From the NCBI GenBank assembly GCA_018061205.1, contig JAGOUP010000050.1, positions 1-5,106 of the forward strand: DNA of 5,106 nucleotides, in the 5' to 3' direction. Shown here piece by piece: positions 1 to 4,104 of the stretch (positions are counted from its first letter, which is position 1; each line of letters begins with the position of its first letter). The DNA comes from Candidatus Levyibacteriota bacterium (GTDB lineage Bacteria > Patescibacteriota > Microgenomatia > Levybacterales > UBA12049). The notes under the pieces were generated by a model. That model had not been told where the DNA came from. It made no database searches and worked only from the letters and a program-made list of their open reading frames with translations. The position numbers and the translations under genes were made by a program.

Positions 1-140
1 ATCAATGGTCAATCGCAATACATCATCAGACAAAGTTTTTTGCTCGAATCCATGAACCAGTAGCCACAGTCGTTGCAGCTTCTGAAACATTGGTAAATAC
101 ATCTTCAGTGTCTGATGATGTATTGCGATTGACCATTGAT
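1..140. repeat. Perfect 32-bp inverted repeat (1-32 and 109-140), likely fold-back artefact
   Basis: Bases 1-32 are the exact reverse complement of 109-140, with a 76-base spacer (33-108). Pairing stops at once inside the arms: 33/108 and 34/107 do not match. The right arm encodes the start of the alpha C-terminal domain (SDDVLRLTID), so the left arm is an antisense copy of coding sequence placed where the alpha linker should be. A 32-of-32 match between two required coding segments is not expected in a real rpoA. Its position at the first base of the window suggests a contig end made by a fold-back chimera or an assembly error. A true hairpin or a terminal repeat of a linear molecule is possible but less likely. 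Confidence 0.9.
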
Positions 141-317
141 GAATTGGATCTCCCAACACGAATCTACAATTCACTCAGAAATGGTGGTATTGAAACGCTC
201 GGTCAGTTGTTGGCAACACCAAAAAAAGAACTTATGACCATGCGAAACATGGGTGGCAAGTCAATCACAATTGTTGAAGAGAAACTCAAGGAAAAAGGCG
301 TATCTCTCACCATCTAA
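3..317 (+). CDS. rpoA: RNA polymerase alpha subunit, C-terminal domain (5' end missing)
   Basis: This is the end of the alpha subunit of DNA-directed RNA polymerase. Its C-terminal domain contacts UP-element DNA and transcription activators. The frame is open from base 3 to a TAA at 315-317, so the gene begins outside the window; a TTG at 90 is not a credible start. Family hallmarks are visible: a helix starting at LDLPTR, with the Arg (codon 159-161) and Asn (168-170) matching E. coli DNA-binding residues R265 and N268, then GIETLGQLL, and the MGGKS helix-hairpin-helix turn near 249-263 matching G296/K298/S299. The protein ends soon after this domain, which is normal. The first ten codons (QWSIAIHHQT) come from an exact inverted copy of 109-140 and are probably not real alpha sequence; authentic coding sequence likely resumes near base 33 (KFFARIHEP). 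It is followed by rplQ, the usual neighbour of rpoA. Confidence 0.95.
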   Translation, partial: QWSIAIHHQTKFFARIHEPVATVVAASETLVNTSSVSDDVLRLTIDELDLPTRIYNSLRNGGIETLGQLLATPKKELMTMRNMGGKSITIVEEKLKEKGVSLTI

Positions 318-325
318 GGTTTTAT

Positions 326-390
326 ATCAGTTTTCAGTTGTCAGTTTTCAACGTATACGAAAAAACAGAAAGCTGGTAACTGATTTTTTT
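326..390 (+). terminator. Long imperfect hairpin with T7 tail between rpoA and rplQ
   Basis: Arms 326-349 and 361-384 align without bulges. Twenty of 24 positions pair, including two G-T pairs; mismatches are at 333/377, 340/370, 343/367 and 349/361. The base of the stem is ATCAGTT with AACTGAT, and a run of seven T follows (384-390). The 5' arm consists of near-repeats of CAGTT(TT/G)TCAGTT, and the loop contains the palindrome CGTATACG (352-359). Stem plus U-run looks like an intrinsic terminator or attenuator, yet it lies only six bases before the rplQ start within an operon that should be read through. It may be a partial attenuator, an mRNA processing or stability hairpin, or an inserted intergenic repeat. 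The structure is clear; the role is inferred. Confidence 0.6.
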
Positions 391-396
391 GTATAT

Positions 397-909
397 ATGA
401 GAAAAAGTATTTTTGGTAGAAAATTTAAACGAGACAGTAATGAAAGAAAAGCACTCTTTAAAAGTTTGATGTCAGAGTTGGTTTTGCATGGTCGCATCAA
501 AACAACAGAGCAAAAGGCAAAAGCTATTAGAGCTAGTGCTGAAAAATTGATCAAAAAAGCACAAAAGAACGGAAATTTAGCTCGAAAATTATTGTCAATG
601 GAATTGATCCCAGCAGCAATGGAAAAAGTGATTACTGATATTGCACCAAAATTTGCATCACGCAGTGGAGGATATACACGAATGGTCAAATTGGGCAGAC
701 GATTCAATGATGATGCATCTATGGTGGTTATGGAATGGGTAGAAGGAGTAGGACAAATTGTCAAAGGAGAGAAAGTCGCAAAAGAGAAAAAGACAACAAA
801 ATCAACTATCGTTGAAGGAGAGATCGTGACAGAAAAGGTGAAAAAAACAGTTACCAAGAAAGCCCGTTCGGCAAGCTCAGGGCAAGCAGTAGCAAAAAAG
901 GCAAAATAA
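397..909 (+). CDS. rplQ: 50S ribosomal protein L17 (bL17)
   Basis: L17 is a protein of the large ribosomal subunit that binds 23S rRNA. The 170-residue product has the family signature throughout: MRKSIFGRKFKRDSNERKA at the N terminus, IKTTEQKAKAIR at about 34-45, and FASRSGGYTRMVKLGRRFND at about 86-105, followed by the closing strand MVVMEWVE. The ATG at 397 is chosen because the protein aligns from its first residue; an in-frame ATG at 253 would overlap rpoA and add a meaningless leader. No Shine-Dalgarno motif is present upstream, where instead a hairpin and T-run end at 390. The core ends near residue 116. Beyond it is a Lys/Thr/Val-rich extension of about 54 residues, longer than E. coli L17, whose end (residues 156-163) is encoded by a short palindrome. 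rplM starts one base after the stop. Confidence 0.97.
   Translation: MRKSIFGRKFKRDSNERKALFKSLMSELVLHGRIKTTEQKAKAIRASAEKLIKKAQKNGNLARKLLSMELIPAAMEKVITDIAPKFASRSGGYTRMVKLGRRFNDDASMVVMEWVEGVGQIVKGEKVAKEKKTTKSTIVEGEIVTEKVKKTVTKKARSASSGQAVAKKAK
862..883. repeat. Short palindromic repeat inside the rplQ 3' end
   Basis: The segment begins GCCC (862-865), ends GGGC (880-883), and contains TTCGGCAAGCTCA between. It resembles a small palindromic repeat, roughly CCCTTCGACAAGCTCAGGG, that I recall as scattered in many bacterial genomes and often read into proteins as an SSGQ peptide. Here it is read in frame as ARSASSGQ (residues 156-163), within the Lys-rich tail of L17. Its G/C-rich composition stands out against the A-rich flanks. 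Family membership rests on memory, not a search. Confidence 0.55.
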
Positions 910-910
910 T

Positions 911-1303
911 ATGAAAACAGTCTCAACAAAAGCATCAGAAATAAAAAGAGAAAAACACGTGATTGATGTCAAAGGAAAAGTACTCGGAAGAGTGAGTACT
1001 GAGATCGCACAACTTTTGATGGGAAAAGCAAAGCCATACTTTGTTCGAAATTTAGATTTGGGAGATTTTGTGACTGTTATCAATGCAAAAGAAGTCAGTT
1101 TGAGTGGAAAAAAAGAAACCGACAAGAAATATTATCGGTATTCAGGCTACCCAGGAGGATTGACGATTGAAACAGCAGACAAGCTCAGAATCCGAAAACC
1201 AACCGATCTCGTGCGTCATGCAGTAAAAGGGATGTTGCCACAGAACAAATTACGAGATACAATGCTGAAACGACTTGTGATTTATGCAGGAGAAGAGAAA
1301 TAA
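911..1303 (+). CDS. rplM: 50S ribosomal protein L13 (uL13)
   Basis: L13 is an early-assembling large-subunit protein that binds 23S rRNA. The 130-residue product follows the family order: MKTVSTKASEIKREKHVIDV, then GKVLGRVSTEIAQLLMGK (about 22-39), the NLDLGDFVTVINAKEV segment (about 47-62), KKYYRYSGYPGGL (about 72-84), and the C-terminal block RKPTDLVRHAVKGMLPQNKL leading to LVIYAGEE. It ends just after YAGEE and so lacks the short tail of E. coli L13 (142 residues); it is otherwise complete. The ATG lies one base after the rplQ TAA, with a weak AAAGG (897-901) nine bases upstream, so translation is probably coupled to rplQ. rplM and rpsI are adjacent in most bacteria, which supports the assignment. 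Confidence 0.98.
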   Translation: MKTVSTKASEIKREKHVIDVKGKVLGRVSTEIAQLLMGKAKPYFVRNLDLGDFVTVINAKEVSLSGKKETDKKYYRYSGYPGGLTIETADKLRIRKPTDLVRHAVKGMLPQNKLRDTMLKRLVIYAGEEK

Positions 1304-1304
1304 T

Positions 1305-1790
1305 ATGGTTACAAAAAAAACATCAGAAGAAGCAACGGAAGTGAGAACACCGTATAACAAAAAAAGTAAACGAAGTTACACGGGTGCTGTTGGACGACGA
1401 CGAGAAGCAGTAGCTCGAGTGAGACTGCATACGAGTGTTATTAGTTGGGAAGGTATTGACGTAAAACCTGGAGAAGTCTATGTGAATCACAAGCTTATTG
1501 GTGAGTATTTCAAAGATACCAATGCTAAGGCGGCCTTTGAAGAGATTTTAAAAAGTTCAAATGTAGCAACCAAATATGGATTCACCATTAAAGTTTCCGG
1601 TGGTGGTACAAAAGGACAACTCAATGCAGTACTGCATGGTATTGCGAATGCGATGGTAGCTCTCGATGAAAAGCATCGCCCAGTACTGAAGAAAAAAGGA
1701 CTGATGACCAGAGATTCACGTGTTCGACAACGACGAAAAGTAGGCATGGGTGGAAAATCCCGAAGAAAGAGACAATCTCCAAAGCGATAA
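1305..1790 (+). CDS. rpsI: 30S ribosomal protein S9 (uS9)
   Basis: S9 is a small-subunit protein of the 30S head whose C-terminal tail reaches the P-site tRNA. The 161-residue product has an extension of about 25 polar and basic residues, then the S9 core: YTGAVGRRREAVARVRL, an IDVKPGEVYVNHKLIGEYF segment, KVSGGGTKGQLNAVLHGIANAM, and LMTRDSRVRQRRKVGMGG. It ends RRKRQSPKR, matching the conserved basic tail that finishes in Lys-Arg. The ATG at 1305 lies one base after the rplM stop, with AGGAG at 1288-1292 twelve bases upstream. An in-frame ATG at 1284 would overlap rplM and put the Shine-Dalgarno motif inside the gene, so 1305 is preferred. This is the last gene of the operon, three bases from a convergent gene. 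Confidence 0.97.
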   Translation: MVTKKTSEEATEVRTPYNKKSKRSYTGAVGRRREAVARVRLHTSVISWEGIDVKPGEVYVNHKLIGEYFKDTNAKAAFEEILKSSNVATKYGFTIKVSGGGTKGQLNAVLHGIANAMVALDEKHRPVLKKKGLMTRDSRVRQRRKVGMGGKSRRKRQSPKR

Positions 1791-1795
1791 CGCTT
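1782..1795. other. Small hairpin spanning both stop codons of a convergent pair
   Basis: AAGCG (1782-1786), loop ATAA (1787-1790) and CGCTT (1791-1795) form a perfect five-base-pair stem with a four-base loop. It covers the rpsI stop (1788-1790) and part of the opposing gene's stop (1794-1796). There is no T-run on either side, so it is not a convincing intrinsic terminator. It is the only structure found at this junction, where the intergenic gap is just three bases. Confidence 0.3.
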
Positions 1796-2099
1796 ACAAA
1801 TTCTTCATTTCCTGATCTATTTGCACAAAATCGCTATCTTCGTCTTGCGCATTTGTGTTATCAAGTTCATTTTGCATGTCTGAAAAATCTTTCTGATTTT
1901 CAAGTGTCGTATTTTTGACAACAGTTGGTGGGATTGTTGTCTTTTTTTGTGAGGTGATCAAAAGATACGTCCCGCCCAAGAAAATAATACCCAAGACAAA
2001 AAGTACCAGAAAGAGTTTGGTAAATTGTGACTTCTCAGCGACTTTTTTTTCAGGCTGGACTGGTACATCTGGTTGTATAGAGGTTATTTCATTTTCCAT
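1794..2099 (-). CDS. Small single-pass membrane protein, unknown function
   Basis: I do not recognise a family. The 101-residue product has a polar N-terminal segment (about 1-28, with Pro/Gln/Glu and then Lys), one hydrophobic helix at about 29-48 (LFLVLFVLGIIFLGGTYLLI), a short basic turn (SQKK), and a Thr/Asn/Asp-rich C-terminal tail of about 50 residues ending in an acidic stretch. Positive residues flank both ends of the helix, so orientation is uncertain; the N terminus is probably cytoplasmic with the tail outside. The ATG at 2099 is chosen because GGAGG (2112-2108) lies eight bases upstream; a TTG at 2117 in frame would swallow that site. The start overlaps the end of the upstream secreted coiled-coil gene by 11 bases, which indicates translational coupling and perhaps a shared role in the cell envelope. 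Confidence 0.8.
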   Translation of the reverse strand: MENEITSIQPDVPVQPEKKVAEKSQFTKLFLVLFVLGIIFLGGTYLLITSQKKTTIPPTVVKNTTLENQKDFSDMQNELDNTNAQDEDSDFVQIDQEMKNL

Positions 2100-2685
2100 T
2101 TTCAGTTCCTCCAACAACTACCTTTGCTGCTTCTATTGCAGTACGGACGCTTTCTCGTGCTGTTTGTATATCTTCTTGGACTGTTTTTAAATCGGTTTTT
2201 AGTGTATTCTTGCTTGTTTCTATATCTGTTTTTACTGCTGTTTCAGAGTTAATAGTTATCGTATATTCTTTATTTTTTTGTGTTTCTATAGAATTTTTTG
2301 CAGCTTGTATCGTAGAAGTTGCTTTTTCCAGAGCACTTCTTGCAGCTGATGTATCTTTGCCACTGTTTTCAGTCTCTGCCACTTTCTGCTCCAATCGTTT
2401 TATGATTGCTTCGAGTACTTCTATTTGTTTGGAGAATGCAGCAGTTCTATTGGTATTGATGGTTCCCAAAATAGTACTGATACGATTGACTCGTTCTGCT
2501 TTGACGGTATCTTTAAATGTTTTGAGCCTTGTTTTAAATACCTCTTTTTTATTTTGGATTATTTCGCGTTTTTCCTCCATACGTTCTTTGATGATTCTTT
2601 GTTGCGTGGTCGGCTCCTGCGCAGACAAAAGAGATGGTGTGAAAAAAAAGAGGGAAAAGATGATACAAAAAAGGGCAGTTCTCAT
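2089..2685 (-). CDS. Secreted or envelope coiled-coil protein, unknown function
   Basis: The 198-residue product begins with a signal peptide: MRT, a hydrophobic core at about 4-20, and a probable cleavage after LLSA (residue 22). The rest is nearly all helical, charged, and rich in Lys, Glu, Thr, Ala and Gln, as expected of an extended coiled coil. The stretch ILGTINTNRTAAFSKQIEVLEAI, then a KDTSAARSALEKA segment, resembles a type of exported coiled-coil protein I recall as common in Patescibacteria; this is a recollection, not a named family. There are no cysteines in the mature part and no catalytic motif is visible. The ATG at 2685 is preferred over a GTG at 2691 because promoter-like boxes end at 2694; neither start has a Shine-Dalgarno motif. 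This is the only gene here ending in TGA, within the overlap with the next gene. It could be a structural or scaffold protein of the envelope. Confidence 0.8.
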   Translation of the reverse strand: MRTALFCIIFSLFFFTPSLLSAQEPTTQQRIIKERMEEKREIIQNKKEVFKTRLKTFKDTVKAERVNRISTILGTINTNRTAAFSKQIEVLEAIIKRLEQKVAETENSGKDTSAARSALEKATSTIQAAKNSIETQKNKEYTITINSETAVKTDIETSKNTLKTDLKTVQEDIQTARESVRTAIEAAKVVVGGTENGK

Positions 2686-2693
2686 AGACACAC

Positions 2694-2721
2694 TTTATCA
2701 AATATAGTATAAAAGTGTCAA
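2694..2721 (-). promoter_or_regulatory. Putative sigma-70-type promoter before the coiled-coil gene
   Basis: On the minus strand, TTGACA (2721-2716, a full -35 match) is followed after 16 bases by GATAAA (2699-2694, four of six matches to TATAAT). The predicted transcript start is near 2687, almost on the ATG at 2685, which has no Shine-Dalgarno motif. The box set fills the 43-base gap after the upstream gene's stop, so the coiled-coil and small membrane genes could be transcribed separately from the LolA-like gene. Confidence 0.4.
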
Positions 2722-2728
2722 ATGATGA

Positions 2729-3430
2729 TTATTTGGTGAGTGGAGGGGTGATGGAGAGTGGTGTATAGGAAAATGTGGCTTCAGTTGTTGTTTTATCAGC
2801 GGCAGTATTGAGGAATTTCCTCAGCAGGTAGTCTTGGTTATCAAAAAAGACATATTCTGTTGCCTTTCCCATGGATGGTGTTGTTACTTGATACTTCAGA
2901 CAACTTAACGATGCACAATTTTCTGTACCGATATACGTATATGTCGTATTTGCATCAGTTTTTTTGACTTGGTTGAGTGCTTTCTCTCTAAAATTTGAAA
3001 ACATGGCAGCATTGAGCGAATTTTGTTCCTGCCATACACCACTACTCAAATTTTTCATATACAGAGTATTGCCGATCATGACAACTTCATTGTTGGTTTT
3101 GTCATTTTTTGCAGAGGTGATATGGAGATTATTTTTTGCATCTGTTTGGAAAACAACATGATCTGTTTGGGGTGGTTTATTTGGTTTTGTTATGGTGATT
3201 GTTGTTGTTATCGGACCACTATAGACTGCGTTTTTTGTGTTGAGTTTGGAGAGAAAATCACATACAGGTTTATCATACTGACAGTCTGATTTTTTGACCG
3301 TGTCTATTTTTTGCGGGGTGATATTGGATTTCATCAGGAAAATACCTGTGGCAATAACGATGATCAAAACCATACAAACCAAGAGTATAAAAGCCACTGG
3401 CTTTTGTTTTTTTTGAGGGGCAGCATCCAT
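2729..3430 (-). CDS. Membrane-anchored protein with a LolA/DUF6612-like extracytoplasmic domain (tentative)
   Basis: The 233-residue product has a short basic N terminus (KKQK, 7-10), one membrane helix at about 12-33, and a large extracytoplasmic domain. C19 lies within the helix and no lipobox is evident, so it is probably a membrane anchor, not a lipoprotein. Four further cysteines form two close pairs, C50/C57 and C172/C177, and could be disulfides outside the cell. The domain is rich in Thr and Asn with alternating beta-type strands; the segment MIGNTLYMKNLSSGVWQEQ (about 118-136) and the late EYVFFDNQDYLLRKF (about 192-206) recall the curved-sheet LolA/LppX-like domains of lipid- or lipoprotein-carrying proteins. 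That link is by pattern only, with no signature residue to confirm it. The ATG at 3430 has no Shine-Dalgarno motif. It heads a minus-strand cassette with two other envelope proteins. Confidence 0.75.
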   Translation of the reverse strand: MDAAPQKKQKPVAFILLVCMVLIIVIATGIFLMKSNITPQKIDTVKKSDCQYDKPVCDFLSKLNTKNAVYSGPITTTITITKPNKPPQTDHVVFQTDAKNNLHITSAKNDKTNNEVVMIGNTLYMKNLSSGVWQEQNSLNAAMFSNFREKALNQVKKTDANTTYTYIGTENCASLSCLKYQVTTPSMGKATEYVFFDNQDYLLRKFLNTAADKTTTEATFSYTPLSITPPLTK

Positions 3431-3436
3431 ACACTC

Positions 3437-3465
3437 ATCGTAGAAGAATTATGCTACTTTGTCAA
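3437..3465 (-). promoter_or_regulatory. Putative promoter of the minus-strand envelope cassette
   Basis: On the minus strand, TTGACA (3465-3460) is followed by a 17-base spacer and TACGAT (3442-3437, four of six matches to TATAAT). The usual seven-base distance puts the transcript start at 3430, the A of the ATG. With no Shine-Dalgarno motif before that ATG, the arrangement predicts a leaderless mRNA. It shares the 58-base divergent region with the ribE promoter. Confidence 0.5.
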
Positions 3466-3473
3466 ACAATTTC

Positions 3474-3482
3474 TGGTAAAAT
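3474..3482 (+). promoter_or_regulatory. Putative extended -10 promoter of ribE
   Basis: TGGTAAAAT (3474-3482) fits the extended -10 form TGnTATAAT, with five of six matches in the -10 hexamer. No good -35 box is found 16-18 bases upstream, which extended -10 promoters tolerate. The predicted start, seven bases downstream, is 3489, the A of the ribE ATG. The gap from the divergent gene is too short for an FMN riboswitch and none is seen. Confidence 0.5.
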
Positions 3483-3488
3483 AGGACT

Positions 3489-4073
3489 ATGTTTACAGGC
3501 ATTATTACCCACCTTGGAAAAATTGTAGAAAAAAGTGATACCAGACTCGTTATCGAACCACAAAAAGGATTACTCGAAAAATTTGAAAAAGGGTTGAGTG
3601 TTGCTATTGATGGCATTTGTTTGACTGTTGTTGCGTTTGATGATCAGACATTCTCCATAGACTTTATGCCGGAAACTGCCAAAAAAACAAATATTGAGCA
3701 ATTAAAAATTGGGAGTATGGTGAACCTCGAACTTCCTGCAACTGGTGCTACGTTTTTATCAGGACATGTTGTCCAAGGACATGTCGATGGAGTAGGGACT
3801 ATTGAGAGCATAGCAAAAGAGGGGAACAGCTATCTGTTCGTTTTTCATCTTCCACAAAACCTCACAAAATATATTGTTGAGAAAGGGAGTATTTCCGTGA
3901 ATGGTATTTCTTTAACTGTTATCGATAGTACTGAGGATGCCTTCTCCGTTGGTATCATCCCACACACATGGGATCACACGATGCTCCATACGGCAAAAGA
4001 GGGAGACAAAATAAATATCGAAGTCGACGTCCTCGCCAAATACATCGAAAAACTCCTGAGGAAAAATCCCTAA
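3489..4073 (+). CDS. ribE: Riboflavin synthase, alpha subunit type
   Basis: Riboflavin synthase converts two molecules of 6,7-dimethyl-8-ribityllumazine into riboflavin and a pyrimidinedione, the last step of riboflavin synthesis, in the cytoplasm. The 194-residue product is full length and shows the two tandem lumazine-binding barrels. The first starts MFTGII and carries GICLTV (42-47, including C44) and MPETAKKTNI (60-69); SGHVVQGHVDGVG (91-103) links into the second, which has KGSISVNGISLTVID (132-146) and IPHTWDHTML. The start is certain because MFTGI is the universal N terminus of the family. ribBA, ribD and ribH, which usually accompany it, are absent from this window, so the pathway may be scattered or incomplete. 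A probable extended -10 promoter abuts the ATG and there is no usable Shine-Dalgarno motif (AGGA at 3483-3486 is only two bases away). The gene is also called ribC in E. coli. Confidence 0.97.
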   Translation: MFTGIITHLGKIVEKSDTRLVIEPQKGLLEKFEKGLSVAIDGICLTVVAFDDQTFSIDFMPETAKKTNIEQLKIGSMVNLELPATGATFLSGHVVQGHVDGVGTIESIAKEGNSYLFVFHLPQNLTKYIVEKGSISVNGISLTVIDSTEDAFSVGIIPHTWDHTMLHTAKEGDKINIEVDVLAKYIEKLLRKNP

Positions 4074-4104
4074 TTCGTAATTCGTAATTTCCAATTCGTA
4101 ATTA
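4071..4104. repeat. TAATTCG tandem repeat at the ribE/nuclease junction
   Basis: The heptamer TAATTCG is repeated at 4071-4077 and 4078-4084; TAATTTCC (4085-4092) and AATTCGTAATT (4093-4103) continue the pattern. The repeat fills the 28-base gap between two convergent genes. Its first TAA is the ribE stop and its last TTA (4102-4104) is the opposing gene's stop. I recall similar AATTCGTAATT strings between genes of various bacteria, including candidate phyla. No T-tailed terminator hairpin is seen. Confidence 0.6.

Noticed and set aside
90..317. A separate small gene starting at TTG 90
   Set aside because: The frame is open upstream to base 3 and the product is plainly the alpha C-terminal domain of a longer rpoA.
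253..396. Longer L17 with an N-terminal extension from ATG 253
   Set aside because: The extension overlaps rpoA and is translated from the intergenic hairpin; L17 aligns from the ATG at 397.
348..935. Long minus-strand open frame opposite rplQ, and similar frames opposite rplM, rpsI, ribE and the nuclease
   Set aside because: They are shadows of recognised genes, with no start signals or recognisable protein features.
1284..1304. rpsI start at ATG 1284
   Set aside because: It overlaps rplM and places AGGAG (1288-1292) inside the gene; 1305 has that motif upstream and the same stop-T-ATG spacing as rplM.
2089..2117. TTG 2117 start for the small membrane protein, and UGA read as an amino acid at 2091-2089
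   Set aside because: GGAGG lies correctly before ATG 2099. Reading through the UGA gives a peptide antisense-like to nothing conserved and soon meets further UGA codons; all conserved proteins here are intact under the standard code.
3431..3488. FMN riboswitch upstream of ribE
   Set aside because: The 58-base gap is too short for the element and none of its conserved hairpins is visible.
4045..4101. Intrinsic terminator after ribE or after the nuclease gene
   Set aside because: CTCCTGAGG-type complementarity leaves no workable loop and there is no stem followed by a T-run on either strand.
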